From assembly GCF_000192745.1 (NCBI RefSeq), contig NC_015259.1, positions 4,541,001 to 4,605,000 of the forward strand: a DNA stretch of 64,000 nucleotides. Direction: 5' to 3'. The stretch is from Polymorphum gilvum SL003B-26A1 (GTDB taxonomy: Bacteria > Pseudomonadota > Alphaproteobacteria > Rhizobiales > Stappiaceae). Positions 20,393 through 29,137 of the stretch are shown here, piece after piece (positions within the stretch are counted from its first letter, which is position 1; each line of letters begins with the position of its first letter). A program made the translations under genes and the position numbers. The notes beneath the pieces were generated by a model that was given only the letters and a program-made list of their open reading frames with translations, searched no databases and was not told where the DNA came from.

Positions 20393-20550
20393 GTCGTCCA
20401 ACCTGCACCGTTCGCGCCAGGGTCTCGCCAGCGGTCGGGTCCGGCCGCGGGCGGTCGGACCATAGTCGCTCCGCCCCCTGTCGGGAAGCACCATAGCGCG
20501 GGGACGTTAAGCGGCGGCAAAGGCGGCGCTTTCAAGGCGCACCGGTTCCG

Positions 20551-20922
20551 TCACGCCTTGTCGCGCGCTGCCACGACCCGAAGTTGGTGCAGCAGGTGAT
20601 CGAGGGACTCGGGCGACAGGCCGCCGATCTTGGCGGCCAGCAGGTTGGTCAGTTCGGTGGCGCGCGGGTCCATGCCGGCGGTGTCGATGGCGATCTTCGG
20701 ATCGGACATCTCCGCCAGCCGCTGGATCTCCTCCGCCTCGTCCCAGATCACGTTGAAGAAGGTGATGATGCGCTGGACGAGAAACCAGGTCGGCTTGCCA
20801 CGCTTGCCGTGCTCCAGCGCCGACAGATAGGCGCTGGAGACCGACAGGCCGGCCGCCATCTCCTTCAGGGATATGCCGCGCTTGGCGCGCAGCTCGCGGA
20901 TCTTGGCGCCGAGCGGCGTCAT
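20551..20922 (-). CDS. XRE-family helix-turn-helix protein
   Basis: A 123-residue DNA-binding protein. An HTH_XRE domain occupies residues 1-60 (LGAKIRELRAKRGISLKEMA ... VSSAYLSALEHGKRGKPTW), followed by a conserved helical region with DEAEEIQRLAEMSDPKIAIDT. This is the small XRE protein found at the end of the timA-mltA-smr operon in Rhizobiales. It begins four bases after the smr stop, so it is very likely cotranscribed. Its targets are unknown. Confidence 0.9.
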   Translation of the reverse strand: MTPLGAKIRELRAKRGISLKEMAAGLSVSSAYLSALEHGKRGKPTWFLVQRIITFFNVIWDEAEEIQRLAEMSDPKIAIDTAGMDPRATELTNLLAAKIGGLSPESLDHLLHQLRVVAARDKA

Positions 20923-20926
20923 GCGG

Positions 20927-21487
20927 TCACCTCTCCGGTTTCTTCCTGCGCAGGCGCACGTAGAGCGCGCCGGACCCGCCGTGGCTGGCGTGGGCCTCCT
21001 CGAAGCCGAGCACGACCGACCGCAGGTCGGCCATCGCCAGCCAGTACGGCACCACGCGGCGCAGGACGCCGCGTTCCTCCGGCCACTCGACCGACGGACC
21101 GCCCTTGCCGGTGATGACCAGAACGAGGGAATGGCCGGCCTCCTGCGCCCGGTGCAGGAAGGCGCGCAGGCGGCCGTGGGCCTGGTGCTGGGTCAGTCCG
21201 TGCAGGTCGAGGCGCGCGTCGATGGCGCGCGTGCCGCGGACGAGCTTCTGGCGCACCCGTCGCTCGATCGGCGCAAGGGGCGGCGGCGCGGAGACCTTCG
21301 GCAGGCGCATCGCCGTGGCGGTCTCAGGCGGCGGGGGCGCCTCCGCCTCGCCGGAGGTCGGCCCGGCGGATGTCTCAAGGGGACGGGCGCGGGCCGGGTC
21401 GAGCGGTTTCAGCGTCGCGGTGACCTTCGACCACAACGCCCTGTCCTCGTCCGACAGGTCCTTCCTGCCGCGTCGGCGCGCGGTCAT
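20927..21487 (-). CDS. Smr domain protein (putative nicking endonuclease / mRNA- or DNA-acting)
   Basis: A 186-residue protein with a C-terminal Smr domain at about residues 90-180. Its hallmarks are LDLHGLTQHQAHGRL and VLVITGKGG, followed by GALYVRLRRKK. The N-terminal half is a charged, proline-rich linker after RRRGRKDLSDEDRALWSKVT, the usual start of the alphaproteobacterial family. Smr domains cut DNA or RNA in characterised proteins; the role here is inferred only. The ATG overlaps the mltA stop by four bases, showing translational coupling. Confidence 0.9.
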   Translation of the reverse strand: MTARRRGRKDLSDEDRALWSKVTATLKPLDPARARPLETSAGPTSGEAEAPPPPETATAMRLPKVSAPPPLAPIERRVRQKLVRGTRAIDARLDLHGLTQHQAHGRLRAFLHRAQEAGHSLVLVITGKGGPSVEWPEERGVLRRVVPYWLAMADLRSVVLGFEEAHASHGGSGALYVRLRRKKPER

Positions 21488-22665
21488 CCGCGCCACTCCA
21501 GGAGCGGTCCGGCGGCCGAGCGGGGCACGAGCAGCGTGACCTCGGCCCGATGCCGGATGTGGCCGGCGACGTCCCCCGCCCCGGTCCCCGAGCCGATGAA
21601 CAGGTCGCCGCGGCCGGGGCCGCGGATCGCGGAGCCTGTGTCGTCGGCCACCATCAGCCGGCGGAATGGGCGATCGCCTAGGCCGGCGGCAGCAAGATCG
21701 GCGGAGATAAAGATCGGCGTTCCATAGGTGTGCAGCTGCGAGTCCACCGCGAGGCTGCGGCCGGGCACGAGTGGCAGGCCGGCTGCGCCGACCGGACCCT
21801 GATCGGCGCCGGTTTCCCCGACCTCCCGGAAGAAGATGTAGGACCGGTTCTGCCGCAACAGCGGGTCGAGCGCGGCGGGATGCGCGCGCAGCCAGGCGCG
21901 CAGGCCGTCCATGGTGAAGTCTTCCGGCGCGCCCTCGCCGCGCTCGACCAGGACACGGGCGATCGAGGTGTAGGCATGGCCGGTCTTGCCCGCGTAGCCG
22001 ACGCGCAGGATATCGCCGTCGGGCAGGCGGATGCGGGCCGAGCCCTGGACATGGACGAAGAAGGCATCGAGCGGATCGGCGAGCCAGACGAGTTCGAGGC
22101 CTTCCCCGGCAAGGGCGCCGTCCATGATCGCACCGCGGTCGGGCAGCGGCGCGAGTCCGGCCGGCGTGCGCCGGCCGTGGCTGAGGCCGTCGTCCCAGCC
22201 GTCCGGCCGATTGCCGGCGTCGACGCGCTCCAGTCCCTGCGGGGCGCGCAACAGGGGGACCTGGAACTCCCGCGTGCGGACGCGCGACCCCGCCAGCTCC
22301 GGCTCGAAATAGCCCGTGACGAAGCCCGGGGCGGCCAGCGCGACAGGCACGAATTCTGCCTCGAAGAAGCGGCGCGCGGCATCGGGACCGCCATCCATGG
22401 CGGCATGGCCCGTGTTGCACAGGTCGAGCAGGGCCGCGCCCGCTATGCCGAAGGCCCCGGTTGCAGGCTCGGGCCGGCCGCAGAACCGCAGGAAGGCGGC
22501 CAGCGCCGCGGCATGGTCGTCGTCGGCCCAGCCGGCAAGGTCCTCGAAGGCGATCTTTCGCGCAAGCGGAGCATCGTCAGCCTGCATGGCCCAGGCCTCC
22601 GGCGGCGCCAGCCCCGAGATGGAGAGGGCGGCCGCAGCCGCCAGGGCGCGGCGCCATCGGTTCAT
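21484..22665 (-). CDS. mltA: Membrane-bound lytic murein transglycosylase A
   Basis: Cleaves peptidoglycan glycan strands to 1,6-anhydro products. The 393-residue protein has an N-terminal signal sequence (RRALAAAAALSISGLAPPEAWA), the MltA barrel domain (FVPVALAAPGFVTGYFEPEL ... GSARIRLPDGDILRVGYAGK), and the C-terminal 3D domain with its aspartates (VADDTGSAIRGPGRGDLFIG). There is no obvious lipobox, as is usual for rhizobial versions. It overlaps timA by four bases and smr by four bases. Confidence 0.95.
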   Translation of the reverse strand: MNRWRRALAAAAALSISGLAPPEAWAMQADDAPLARKIAFEDLAGWADDDHAAALAAFLRFCGRPEPATGAFGIAGAALLDLCNTGHAAMDGGPDAARRFFEAEFVPVALAAPGFVTGYFEPELAGSRVRTREFQVPLLRAPQGLERVDAGNRPDGWDDGLSHGRRTPAGLAPLPDRGAIMDGALAGEGLELVWLADPLDAFFVHVQGSARIRLPDGDILRVGYAGKTGHAYTSIARVLVERGEGAPEDFTMDGLRAWLRAHPAALDPLLRQNRSYIFFREVGETGADQGPVGAAGLPLVPGRSLAVDSQLHTYGTPIFISADLAAAGLGDRPFRRLMVADDTGSAIRGPGRGDLFIGSGTGAGDVAGHIRHRAEVTLLVPRSAAGPLLEWRG

Positions 22666-23390
22666 TCCGCGGATTCGGTGGCCACCAGCTTCCAGTTCGG
22701 ATCGCGCGAGGTCGTGTCGCGTGCGAAGGTCCAGATGTCGACCACCTCGGTCACCCGGCTCGGATCGCCGTCGACGACGTGACCGTCCTTGTCGCGGGTG
22801 GCGGAGATCAGCTCGCTCTGCAGGCGTACGGTGACCTGGGCGACGGAGCCCTTCAGCGCGGCCTCGACGATGTCGGCCTTGTCGATGCCGACGAAGGTGG
22901 ATTCGATGGTCTCTCCGCGCGCCTCGCGTTCGGAGATCGCGGTCACGAAGCCGTCGTAGACTTCCTTGGACAGGAGGTTCTTGAGCGTCTTGCGGTCGCC
23001 CTCGGCGAAGGCGGTGACGATCATCTCGTAGGCGGCGCGGGCGCCCTGGAGGAACTGCTCCGGCTCGAAGCTGCGGTCGACCGACAGGATCTGGCGCAGG
23101 GCCGCGTTCAGCGCCGACCCCGACGGAGCGACCTTGTCGAGCACGACGGCACCACGCTCGGTGTCGCCGGCGCCCGCCTCCACCGGCTTGCCGGGCAGCG
23201 GAATCACATTGTCGACACCGCCGGCCTCCGCGCCGCCGGGCGCCCGGTTGTCGCGGGCCGGCTTGGAATAGGGATCGAACGGGGGCCGCTCGTTGCCGGT
23301 GCGCTTGCCCAGGACCGAGCGCAGACGAAAGAACACGAAGATCGCCAGTGCCAGAAAGATGATGTTGTAGATGTCGAAAATGTCACTCAT
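22662..23390 (-). CDS. Tim44/TimA family putative adaptor protein
   Basis: A 242-residue protein with an N-terminal transmembrane helix (IYNIIFLALAIFVFFRLRSVLG) and a C-terminal Tim44-like NTF2-fold domain (AAYEMIVTAFAEGDRKTLKNLL ... VRLQSELISATRDKDGHVVDG). It is related to the mitochondrial import motor component Tim44; in bacteria a membrane adaptor role is proposed. It leads the minus-strand operon timA-mltA-smr-xre, and is divergent from fxsA as in other Rhizobiales. Confidence 0.93.
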   Translation of the reverse strand: MSDIFDIYNIIFLALAIFVFFRLRSVLGKRTGNERPPFDPYSKPARDNRAPGGAEAGGVDNVIPLPGKPVEAGAGDTERGAVVLDKVAPSGSALNAALRQILSVDRSFEPEQFLQGARAAYEMIVTAFAEGDRKTLKNLLSKEVYDGFVTAISEREARGETIESTFVGIDKADIVEAALKGSVAQVTVRLQSELISATRDKDGHVVDGDPSRVTEVVDIWTFARDTTSRDPNWKLVATESAE

Positions 23391-23637
23391 TTCGTGCTAC
23401 CGGCTGTTGCGTCCGACGGTACGGGGCGGTCACCGCCAGGCCTTCCGCCCAGGACCTCCGCATGTCCGCGCGCCAGGACCGTCCTGGTTCCTTATGTAGG
23501 GGTTCTTGAACCAGCATCCAGTGGCCAGAGCAAGCACCCTTTTTGTCGTGCCCGCGAAACCGCGTCCGACCTACTCGCATTCCATAGCCCAACAACCTAT
23601 CTTAAGCCAGTTATCGTCCATCGAACGAGTCTATTCC

Positions 23638-24141
23638 GTGGGACTTTTGATCCTCGCCGCCCTGATCCTGCTGCCGCTGACCGAAATCGCGGTGTTCATC
23701 GTCGTCGGCGACGCCATCGGCGTGCTGCCGACCATCGGCCTGACCCTGCTCACCGCCGTCGCCGGAACCATGATGCTGCGTCAGCAGGGCCTGTCGCTGC
23801 TGCGCCGGATGCAGGCGGAACTGGATGCCGGGCGGGCACCCGGCGAGGACCTGCTGCACGGCGCGATGATCGTATTGGCCAGCATTCTGCTGCTGATTCC
23901 GGGCTTCGTCACCGATACCGTCGGCCTGCTGCTGTTCGTTCCGGCCGTGCGCCGGATGATCGCCGGCTTCGTCGTCGCGCGCGCCGACGTGATCATCGTC
24001 AACAGCCGCAGGGAGCAGCGCGGCACCCGGGTCGTCGATCTGGACGAGACCGAATGGGGCCCGACAGGCAAGCCGGCCGACCCGGCTCGGGACGCATCCG
24101 AGGCGCCGCCCCGCATCAGCCCGTGGCGTGCCGACCGCTGA
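23638..24141 (+). CDS. fxsA: FxsA family membrane protein
   Basis: A 167-residue inner-membrane protein. The FxsA domain covers the first ~125 residues with two hydrophobic hairpins (LLILAALILLPLTEIAVFIV and IVLASILLLIPGFVTDTVGL) and the conserved RQQGLSLLRRMQAEL segment. E. coli FxsA relieves F-plasmid exclusion of phage T7; the general role is unknown. I chose the GTG at 23638 because the membrane domain begins immediately. The open frame reaches a TTG at 23506, but that extension is unlike the family. Divergent from timA. Confidence 0.85.
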   Translation: MGLLILAALILLPLTEIAVFIVVGDAIGVLPTIGLTLLTAVAGTMMLRQQGLSLLRRMQAELDAGRAPGEDLLHGAMIVLASILLLIPGFVTDTVGLLLFVPAVRRMIAGFVVARADVIIVNSRREQRGTRVVDLDETEWGPTGKPADPARDASEAPPRISPWRADR

Positions 24142-24286
24142 GCGGTCGCCCGGCGCCGCCGCATTCACGCGCTTGTGACCGCCTGTTATTCACCAATCCT
24201 GAAAGCTTACCCGTCCGATTAACCCCCATCCGGCCGCTCTGATGTAGGGTGCCTGCATCGAAGCGATAGAGGAGGCAGCGGCCGGC

Positions 24287-25321
24287 ATGGCCGAGCGACA
24301 CCGAATCGAATGGGTCGACCACGCCAAGGGGCTGTGCATCATCCTGGTGGTGATGATGCATTCCGTCCTCGGCACCGAGGCGGCAGCCGGCGCGACCGGC
24401 TGGATGCACGGCCTGGTCGCCTTCGCCGCACCGTTCCGGATGCCCGACTTCTTCCTGATCTCCGGCCTGTTCCTCGCCCGTGTCCTCGACCGCGACTGGC
24501 GCCTCTATCTCGACCGCAAGGTCGTGCATTTCGCCTATTTCTACAGTCTCTGGCTGACCATCCAGTTCGGCTTCAAGGCGCCGCTCTTTGCGGCCGAGGC
24601 CGGCTGGGCCTCGGTGCCGGCGGGCTACCTGATCGGTTTCGTGCAGCCGTTCGGCACGCTGTGGTTCATCTATCTGCTGGCGATCTTCTTCGTCGTCGCC
24701 AAGCTGCTGCATCAGGTGCGCGTGCCCTGGCAGGCGGTTCTGGCGGCGGCGGCGGCACTGGAGATCGCCCCGATAGAGACCGGATCGGTCATCGTCGACG
24801 AGTTCTGCGCCCGCTTCGTCTATTTCTATGCCGGCGCCCTGTTCGCCCCGCGCCTGTTCGCCCTGGCCGACTGGGCGGATGCACACCGCGCCACGGCCCT
24901 CGCCGGCCTTCTCGCCTGGGCAACGGTCAACGGCGCCGCGGTCCTTGCCGGCGTGCCCGCCCTGCCCGTCGTCTCGCTCGCCCTCGGCACGCTCGGCGCG
25001 ATTGCCGTCGTGCTCCTCGGCAGCCTGCTGGCGCGGCTTCCAGGCACGGACTGGCTCGCCGCGCTCGGCCGCACCTCGATCGTCGTCTACCTCGCCTTCT
25101 TCCTGCCGATGGCGGTCACGCGGATACTGCTTCTGAAGCTCGACCTGGTCGATGTCGGCACGGCCTCGCTCGTCGTCACGCTCGCCGGCGTGAGCGGGCC
25201 GATGATCGCCTGGTGGATCGTCCGCCGAACCGGCTTCGCCCGATTCCTGTTCGTGCGCCCGGCCTGGGCGCGACTGGAGGGAACCCACAGGGCGTCCCGC
25301 GCGCCGCAGGCCGCGGAATAG
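24287..25321 (+). CDS. Acyltransferase 3 family integral membrane protein
   Basis: A 344-residue multi-spanning protein (about ten hydrophobic segments) of the acyltransferase-3/OpgC type. The N-terminal motif RIEWVDHAKGLCIILVVMMH contains the conserved D/H region, and FRMPDFFLISGLFLARVLDRDW is the second family block. Members move acyl groups onto sugars of exported glycans or lipids; the acceptor here is unknown. GAGGAGGC lies upstream of the ATG. It sits between fxsA and polA, where secB is often found in relatives. Confidence 0.88.
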   Translation: MAERHRIEWVDHAKGLCIILVVMMHSVLGTEAAAGATGWMHGLVAFAAPFRMPDFFLISGLFLARVLDRDWRLYLDRKVVHFAYFYSLWLTIQFGFKAPLFAAEAGWASVPAGYLIGFVQPFGTLWFIYLLAIFFVVAKLLHQVRVPWQAVLAAAAALEIAPIETGSVIVDEFCARFVYFYAGALFAPRLFALADWADAHRATALAGLLAWATVNGAAVLAGVPALPVVSLALGTLGAIAVVLLGSLLARLPGTDWLAALGRTSIVVYLAFFLPMAVTRILLLKLDLVDVGTASLVVTLAGVSGPMIAWWIVRRTGFARFLFVRPAWARLEGTHRASRAPQAAE

Positions 25322-25385
25322 GCCTGCCCCGGCGCAGCCGGCAAAGCGGGCCGATTAGGTCTTTCCTCGACTCGTCCCAGCGGGC

Positions 25386-28370
25386 ATGATCCGCGCCATG
25401 TCGAAGACCAGCCCCGCCTCCGCCCTCACCGCCGACGACCACCTGATCCTGGTCGACGGGTCGACCTTCATCTTCCGCGCCTATCACGCGCTGCCGCCCC
25501 TGACACGCAAGTCGGACGGGCTGCCGGTTGGCGCCGTCGCCGGCTTCTGCAACATGCTGTGGAAGCTCCTGACCGAAGGACTGACGCCGGAGGAAGGCGA
25601 CGAGCCGACCCATTTCGCGGTCATCTTCGACCATTCCGCCAAGACCTTCCGAAACGACATCTATCCCGCCTACAAGGCGCAGCGTCCCGAGCCGCCGGAG
25701 GATCTCGTCCCGCAGTTCGGCCTGATCCGGGAGGCGACGCGTGCCTTCTCGGTTGCCTGCATCGAGCAGGAGGGCTTCGAGGCCGACGACCTCATCGCGA
25801 CCTACGCCCGGCAGGCCGCCGACGCCGGCGCGCGCGTCACCATCGTGTCGGGCGACAAGGACCTGATGCAGCTGATCGGGCCGCGAATCGGCATGATCGA
25901 CACCATGAAGAACAAGATCTTCGGCGAGGCCGAGGTGGTCGAGAAGTTCGGCGTCGGACCCGACAAGGTGATCGAGGTGCAGGCGCTGGCCGGCGACAGC
26001 ATCGACAACGTGCCGGGCGTGCCGGGCATCGGCATCAAGACCGCCGCGCAGCTGATCGGCGAGTTCGGCGACCTGGAGGCCCTGCTCGCCAGGGCCGACA
26101 CGATCAAGCAGACCAAGCGGCGCGAGAACCTGATCGAATTCGCGGAGCAGGCGCGCATTTCCAGAAAGCTGGTGACGCTGAAGCAGGACGTGCCGGTCGA
26201 GACCCCGGTCGGCGACCTCGCCGTCACATCGGTCGACGGCCCCAAGGCCGTCGGCTTCCTCAAGGCGCTGGAGTTCACCACGCTGACCCGCCGCGTCGCC
26301 GAGGCCACGGGCGCCGACATCGCCGCGATCGAGCCGCTCGACCTCGACATCCCCGGATGGCACAGGCCGGACGGCAAGGGCCGGCAGATGGAGCGCGCCG
26401 AGGCGGCGGCGGACAGGCCGACGGCCGCGTCTTCCGCCCCGGACGAGCTTCCCGCCGCGGCAGGGATGACGCCGCAGGCGCTCGCCGCCGCCCGCGCCGA
26501 GGCGGCGAAGGCCGAGCCGATCGATCGCGGCGTCTACGAGACCGTGACCAGCCTCGACCGACTTAAGGCGTGGGTGGCGGAGGCCGTCGAGACCGGCCTC
26601 GTCGCCTTCGACACCGAGACGACCTCGCTCGACGCCATGCAGGCCGAACTCGTCGGCGTGTCGCTGGCGACCGCGCCCGGCAAGGCCTGCTACGTGCCGC
26701 TGGCCCATGTCGACGGCGAGGGCGACCTGCTGGGCGGCGGCGGCCTGGTCGAGGGCCAGATCCCGCTCGCCGAGGCGCTCGACGTGCTCAGGCCGATGCT
26801 CGAGGACGCCGGCGTGCTGAAGATCGCCCAGAACCTCAAGTACGACTGGCTGGTGATGGCGCGCTACGGCGTCGAGATCGCCCCCTACGACGACACCATG
26901 CTGCTGTCCTACGTGCTCGACGCCGGCAAGGGCGGCAACGGCATGGACGAGCTCGCTGAGCGCTGGCTCGATCACACGCCGATCCCGTTCAAGGAGGTGG
27001 CCGGCTCCGGCAAGGCGATGGTCACCTTCGACAAGGTTCCGATCGACAAGGCGACCGCCTATGCGGCGGAGGATGCCGACGTTACCCTGCGGCTGTGGCG
27101 GGTGCTCAAGCCGCGGCTCGTCGCCGAGCGCATGGCGACCGTCTACGAGACGCTGGAACGGCCGATGGTGCCGGTACTGGCGCGGATGGAGCGGCGCGGC
27201 ATTTCGGTCGACCGGCAGATGCTGTCGCGCCTGTCCGGCGACTTCGCCCAGGGCATGGCGGCGCTGGAGGCGGAGATCCACGCGCTTGCCGGCGAGAGCT
27301 TCAACATCGGTTCTCCCAAGCAGCTGGGCGACATCCTGTTCGGCAAGATGGGCCTGCCCGGCGGCAAGAAGACCAAGACCGGCGCCTGGTCGACCTCCGT
27401 ATCCGTGCTCGACGACCTCGCCGCCGAGGGCCATGAACTGCCGTCGAAGATCGTCGCCTGGCGGCAGCTGTCGAAGCTGAAATCGACCTATTCGGACGCG
27501 CTGCCGAGCTACATCCACCCGGAGACGAAACGGGTGCACACCTCCTATTCGCTCGCCTCGACGACGACCGGGCGGCTGTCGTCCTCCGAGCCGAACCTGC
27601 AGAACATCCCGGTGCGGACGGAAGAGGGGCGCAAGATCCGCAAGGCCTTCGTCGCCGACAAGGGGCGCAAGCTGATCTCGGCCGACTACAGCCAGATCGA
27701 GCTGCGCGTGCTCGCCCACATGGCCGACATTCCGCAGCTGAAGCAGGCGTTCGCCGACGGGCTCGACATCCATGCCATGACCGCGAGCGAGATGTTCGGC
27801 GTGCCGATAGAAGGCATGGACCCGATGGTCCGCCGGCGCGCCAAGGCGATCAACTTCGGCATCATCTACGGCATCTCGGCCTTCGGGCTGGCCGCCCAGC
27901 TGGGCCTCTCGCGCGGCGAGGCGGGCGACTACATCAAGACCTACTTCGAGCGCTTCCCGGGCATCCGCGACTACATGGAAGCGATCAAGAAGGAAGTCCA
28001 CACAAAGGGTTACGTGACGACGGTGTTCGGCCGCAAGGCCCATTACCCGGACGTCAACACGTCCAACCCGAGCCTGCGCGCCTTCTACGAGCGGGCGGCG
28101 ATCAACGCGCCGATCCAGGGGTCGGCGGCCGACATCATCCGCCGCGCGATGGTGCGTATGGACGCGGCTCTGGCGGCGGCGAAGCTCGATGCCGAGATGC
28201 TCCTGCAGGTGCATGACGAGCTGATCTTCGAGGTACCCGAGGACCAGGTCGAGGCGACCATTCCGGTCGTGCGCCGGGTGATGGAGACGGCGACCGAGCC
28301 GGCGCTGACGCTGTCCGTGCCGCTCCAGGTCGATGCCCGTGCGGCCGACAACTGGGACGAGGCGCATTAG
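25386..28370 (+). CDS. polA: DNA polymerase I
   Basis: Gap-filling and Okazaki-processing polymerase; 994 residues. The 5'-3' exonuclease occupies ~1-300 (LILVDGSTFIFRAYHALPPL, IEQEGFEADDLIATYAR). An alanine/proline-rich linker (~340-380) is followed by the 3'-5' proofreading domain (VAFDTETTSLDAMQAELVGV, so its acidic residues are retained). The family-A polymerase has SADYSQIELRVLAH, RRRAKAINFGIIYG and LLQVHDELIFEV. Either ATG at 25386 or ATG at 25398 could start translation; neither has a strong ribosome site. No SOS box seen upstream. Confidence 0.97.
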   Translation: MIRAMSKTSPASALTADDHLILVDGSTFIFRAYHALPPLTRKSDGLPVGAVAGFCNMLWKLLTEGLTPEEGDEPTHFAVIFDHSAKTFRNDIYPAYKAQRPEPPEDLVPQFGLIREATRAFSVACIEQEGFEADDLIATYARQAADAGARVTIVSGDKDLMQLIGPRIGMIDTMKNKIFGEAEVVEKFGVGPDKVIEVQALAGDSIDNVPGVPGIGIKTAAQLIGEFGDLEALLARADTIKQTKRRENLIEFAEQARISRKLVTLKQDVPVETPVGDLAVTSVDGPKAVGFLKALEFTTLTRRVAEATGADIAAIEPLDLDIPGWHRPDGKGRQMERAEAAADRPTAASSAPDELPAAAGMTPQALAAARAEAAKAEPIDRGVYETVTSLDRLKAWVAEAVETGLVAFDTETTSLDAMQAELVGVSLATAPGKACYVPLAHVDGEGDLLGGGGLVEGQIPLAEALDVLRPMLEDAGVLKIAQNLKYDWLVMARYGVEIAPYDDTMLLSYVLDAGKGGNGMDELAERWLDHTPIPFKEVAGSGKAMVTFDKVPIDKATAYAAEDADVTLRLWRVLKPRLVAERMATVYETLERPMVPVLARMERRGISVDRQMLSRLSGDFAQGMAALEAEIHALAGESFNIGSPKQLGDILFGKMGLPGGKKTKTGAWSTSVSVLDDLAAEGHELPSKIVAWRQLSKLKSTYSDALPSYIHPETKRVHTSYSLASTTTGRLSSSEPNLQNIPVRTEEGRKIRKAFVADKGRKLISADYSQIELRVLAHMADIPQLKQAFADGLDIHAMTASEMFGVPIEGMDPMVRRRAKAINFGIIYGISAFGLAAQLGLSRGEAGDYIKTYFERFPGIRDYMEAIKKEVHTKGYVTTVFGRKAHYPDVNTSNPSLRAFYERAAINAPIQGSAADIIRRAMVRMDAALAAAKLDAEMLLQVHDELIFEVPEDQVEATIPVVRRVMETATEPALTLSVPLQVDARAADNWDEAH

Positions 28371-28411
28371 GCCGGAGCCTGTTTCTATTTTCCTGCCAGT
28401 ATCTTAGTCGC

Positions 28412-28921
28412 CTACAGCCCGTCGACGACGCGCCGGCCGTCCGGGTCGGCGAGGTCGTGCAGGCGCAGGGCGGCGTGGCGGGCGAAGCGCAGGGTGAGCG
28501 CCTTGCGGGTGGCGGCGGTCAGCCGGTGCTCGGGAGCATCGCGCAGGATTTCGGCGCCGAAGCCATCGGCGAGGATCAGGCCGGCGTCGTCCGGGAAGAT
28601 CTCGGCGGGTACGCCGGGATGGGTGGCGAAATAGAGTCGGTCGCAGTGGAGACGGTAGTCCGGCCATTTGGAATCGGCGCGCAAATCGGCGACCGAGGAC
28701 TTCACTTCGACGATGACGAGTTCGTGGCGGGGACCGAGGGCGAGCAGGTCGGCGCGCCGGCCGGAGGCCAGGACGACTTCGGAAAGACAAGCAAAATCAA
28801 GGCTTCTCAGCAGGCGCGCGGCGCCGCGCCAGACCTTCAGCGCGGTCTCAGACTGGCGTCCGTCCGTTAACGGGTCGTCGAGGGCGATGCGGTTGGCGGC
28901 GGGGCCGAGGGAGGCGTTCAT
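28412..28921 (-). CDS. mmcB: MmcB family DNA repair protein
   Basis: A 169-residue putative nuclease of the MmcB family (mitomycin-C-inducible in Caulobacter). The PD-(D/E)xK-like core shows Glu48 (LSEVVLASGRRADLL), Asp58 and the E-V-K triad at 72-74 (VIVEVKSS), followed by the conserved WPDYRLHCDRLYFATHP. A perfect GTTC-N7-GTTC LexA box lies 10-24 bases upstream of the ATG, which fits SOS control. It is convergent with polA. Confidence 0.92.
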   Translation of the reverse strand: MNASLGPAANRIALDDPLTDGRQSETALKVWRGAARLLRSLDFACLSEVVLASGRRADLLALGPRHELVIVEVKSSVADLRADSKWPDYRLHCDRLYFATHPGVPAEIFPDDAGLILADGFGAEILRDAPEHRLTAATRKALTLRFARHAALRLHDLADPDGRRVVDGL

Positions 28922-28930
28922 TCCGCATTA

Positions 28931-28945
28931 GTTCCTCATTTGTTC
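28931..28945. promoter_or_regulatory. LexA (SOS) box upstream of mmcB
   Basis: GTTCCTCATTTGTTC fits the alphaproteobacterial LexA consensus GTTC-N7-GTTC exactly. It ends just before the mmcB start codon on the opposite strand, where bound LexA would block transcription. Confidence 0.8.
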
Positions 28946-29137
28946 GTCTTTTTCAAGATGTTCTCCGGCAAAAGTTGACAGACTCCTCGGCATTTTTGGC
29001 AATCCGGAAAGGTCTGTGGCAGGGCCGGACCCGTGTCCGGGACCTGTCCTGCTTCGTTCCCGCTTGCCTGCTGAAAGGCGCCGGAAAGATGCGGATTGCT
29101 GCCGGATGCCTGCGAACCGGAGACCGGCGGGGAAGCG

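Noticed and set aside
23470-23490. CCAGGAC-C-GTCCTGG inverted repeat between timA and fxsA
   Set aside because: Only 7-bp arms, high GC, and no promoter element nearby; chance is likely.
25176-28367. A very long open frame (over 1000 codons) opposite polA
   Set aside because: It lies fully antisense to polA, and its composition (Arg/Leu/Gly/Asp/His-rich) is typical of mirror frames in GC-rich DNA. The polA motifs are unambiguous.
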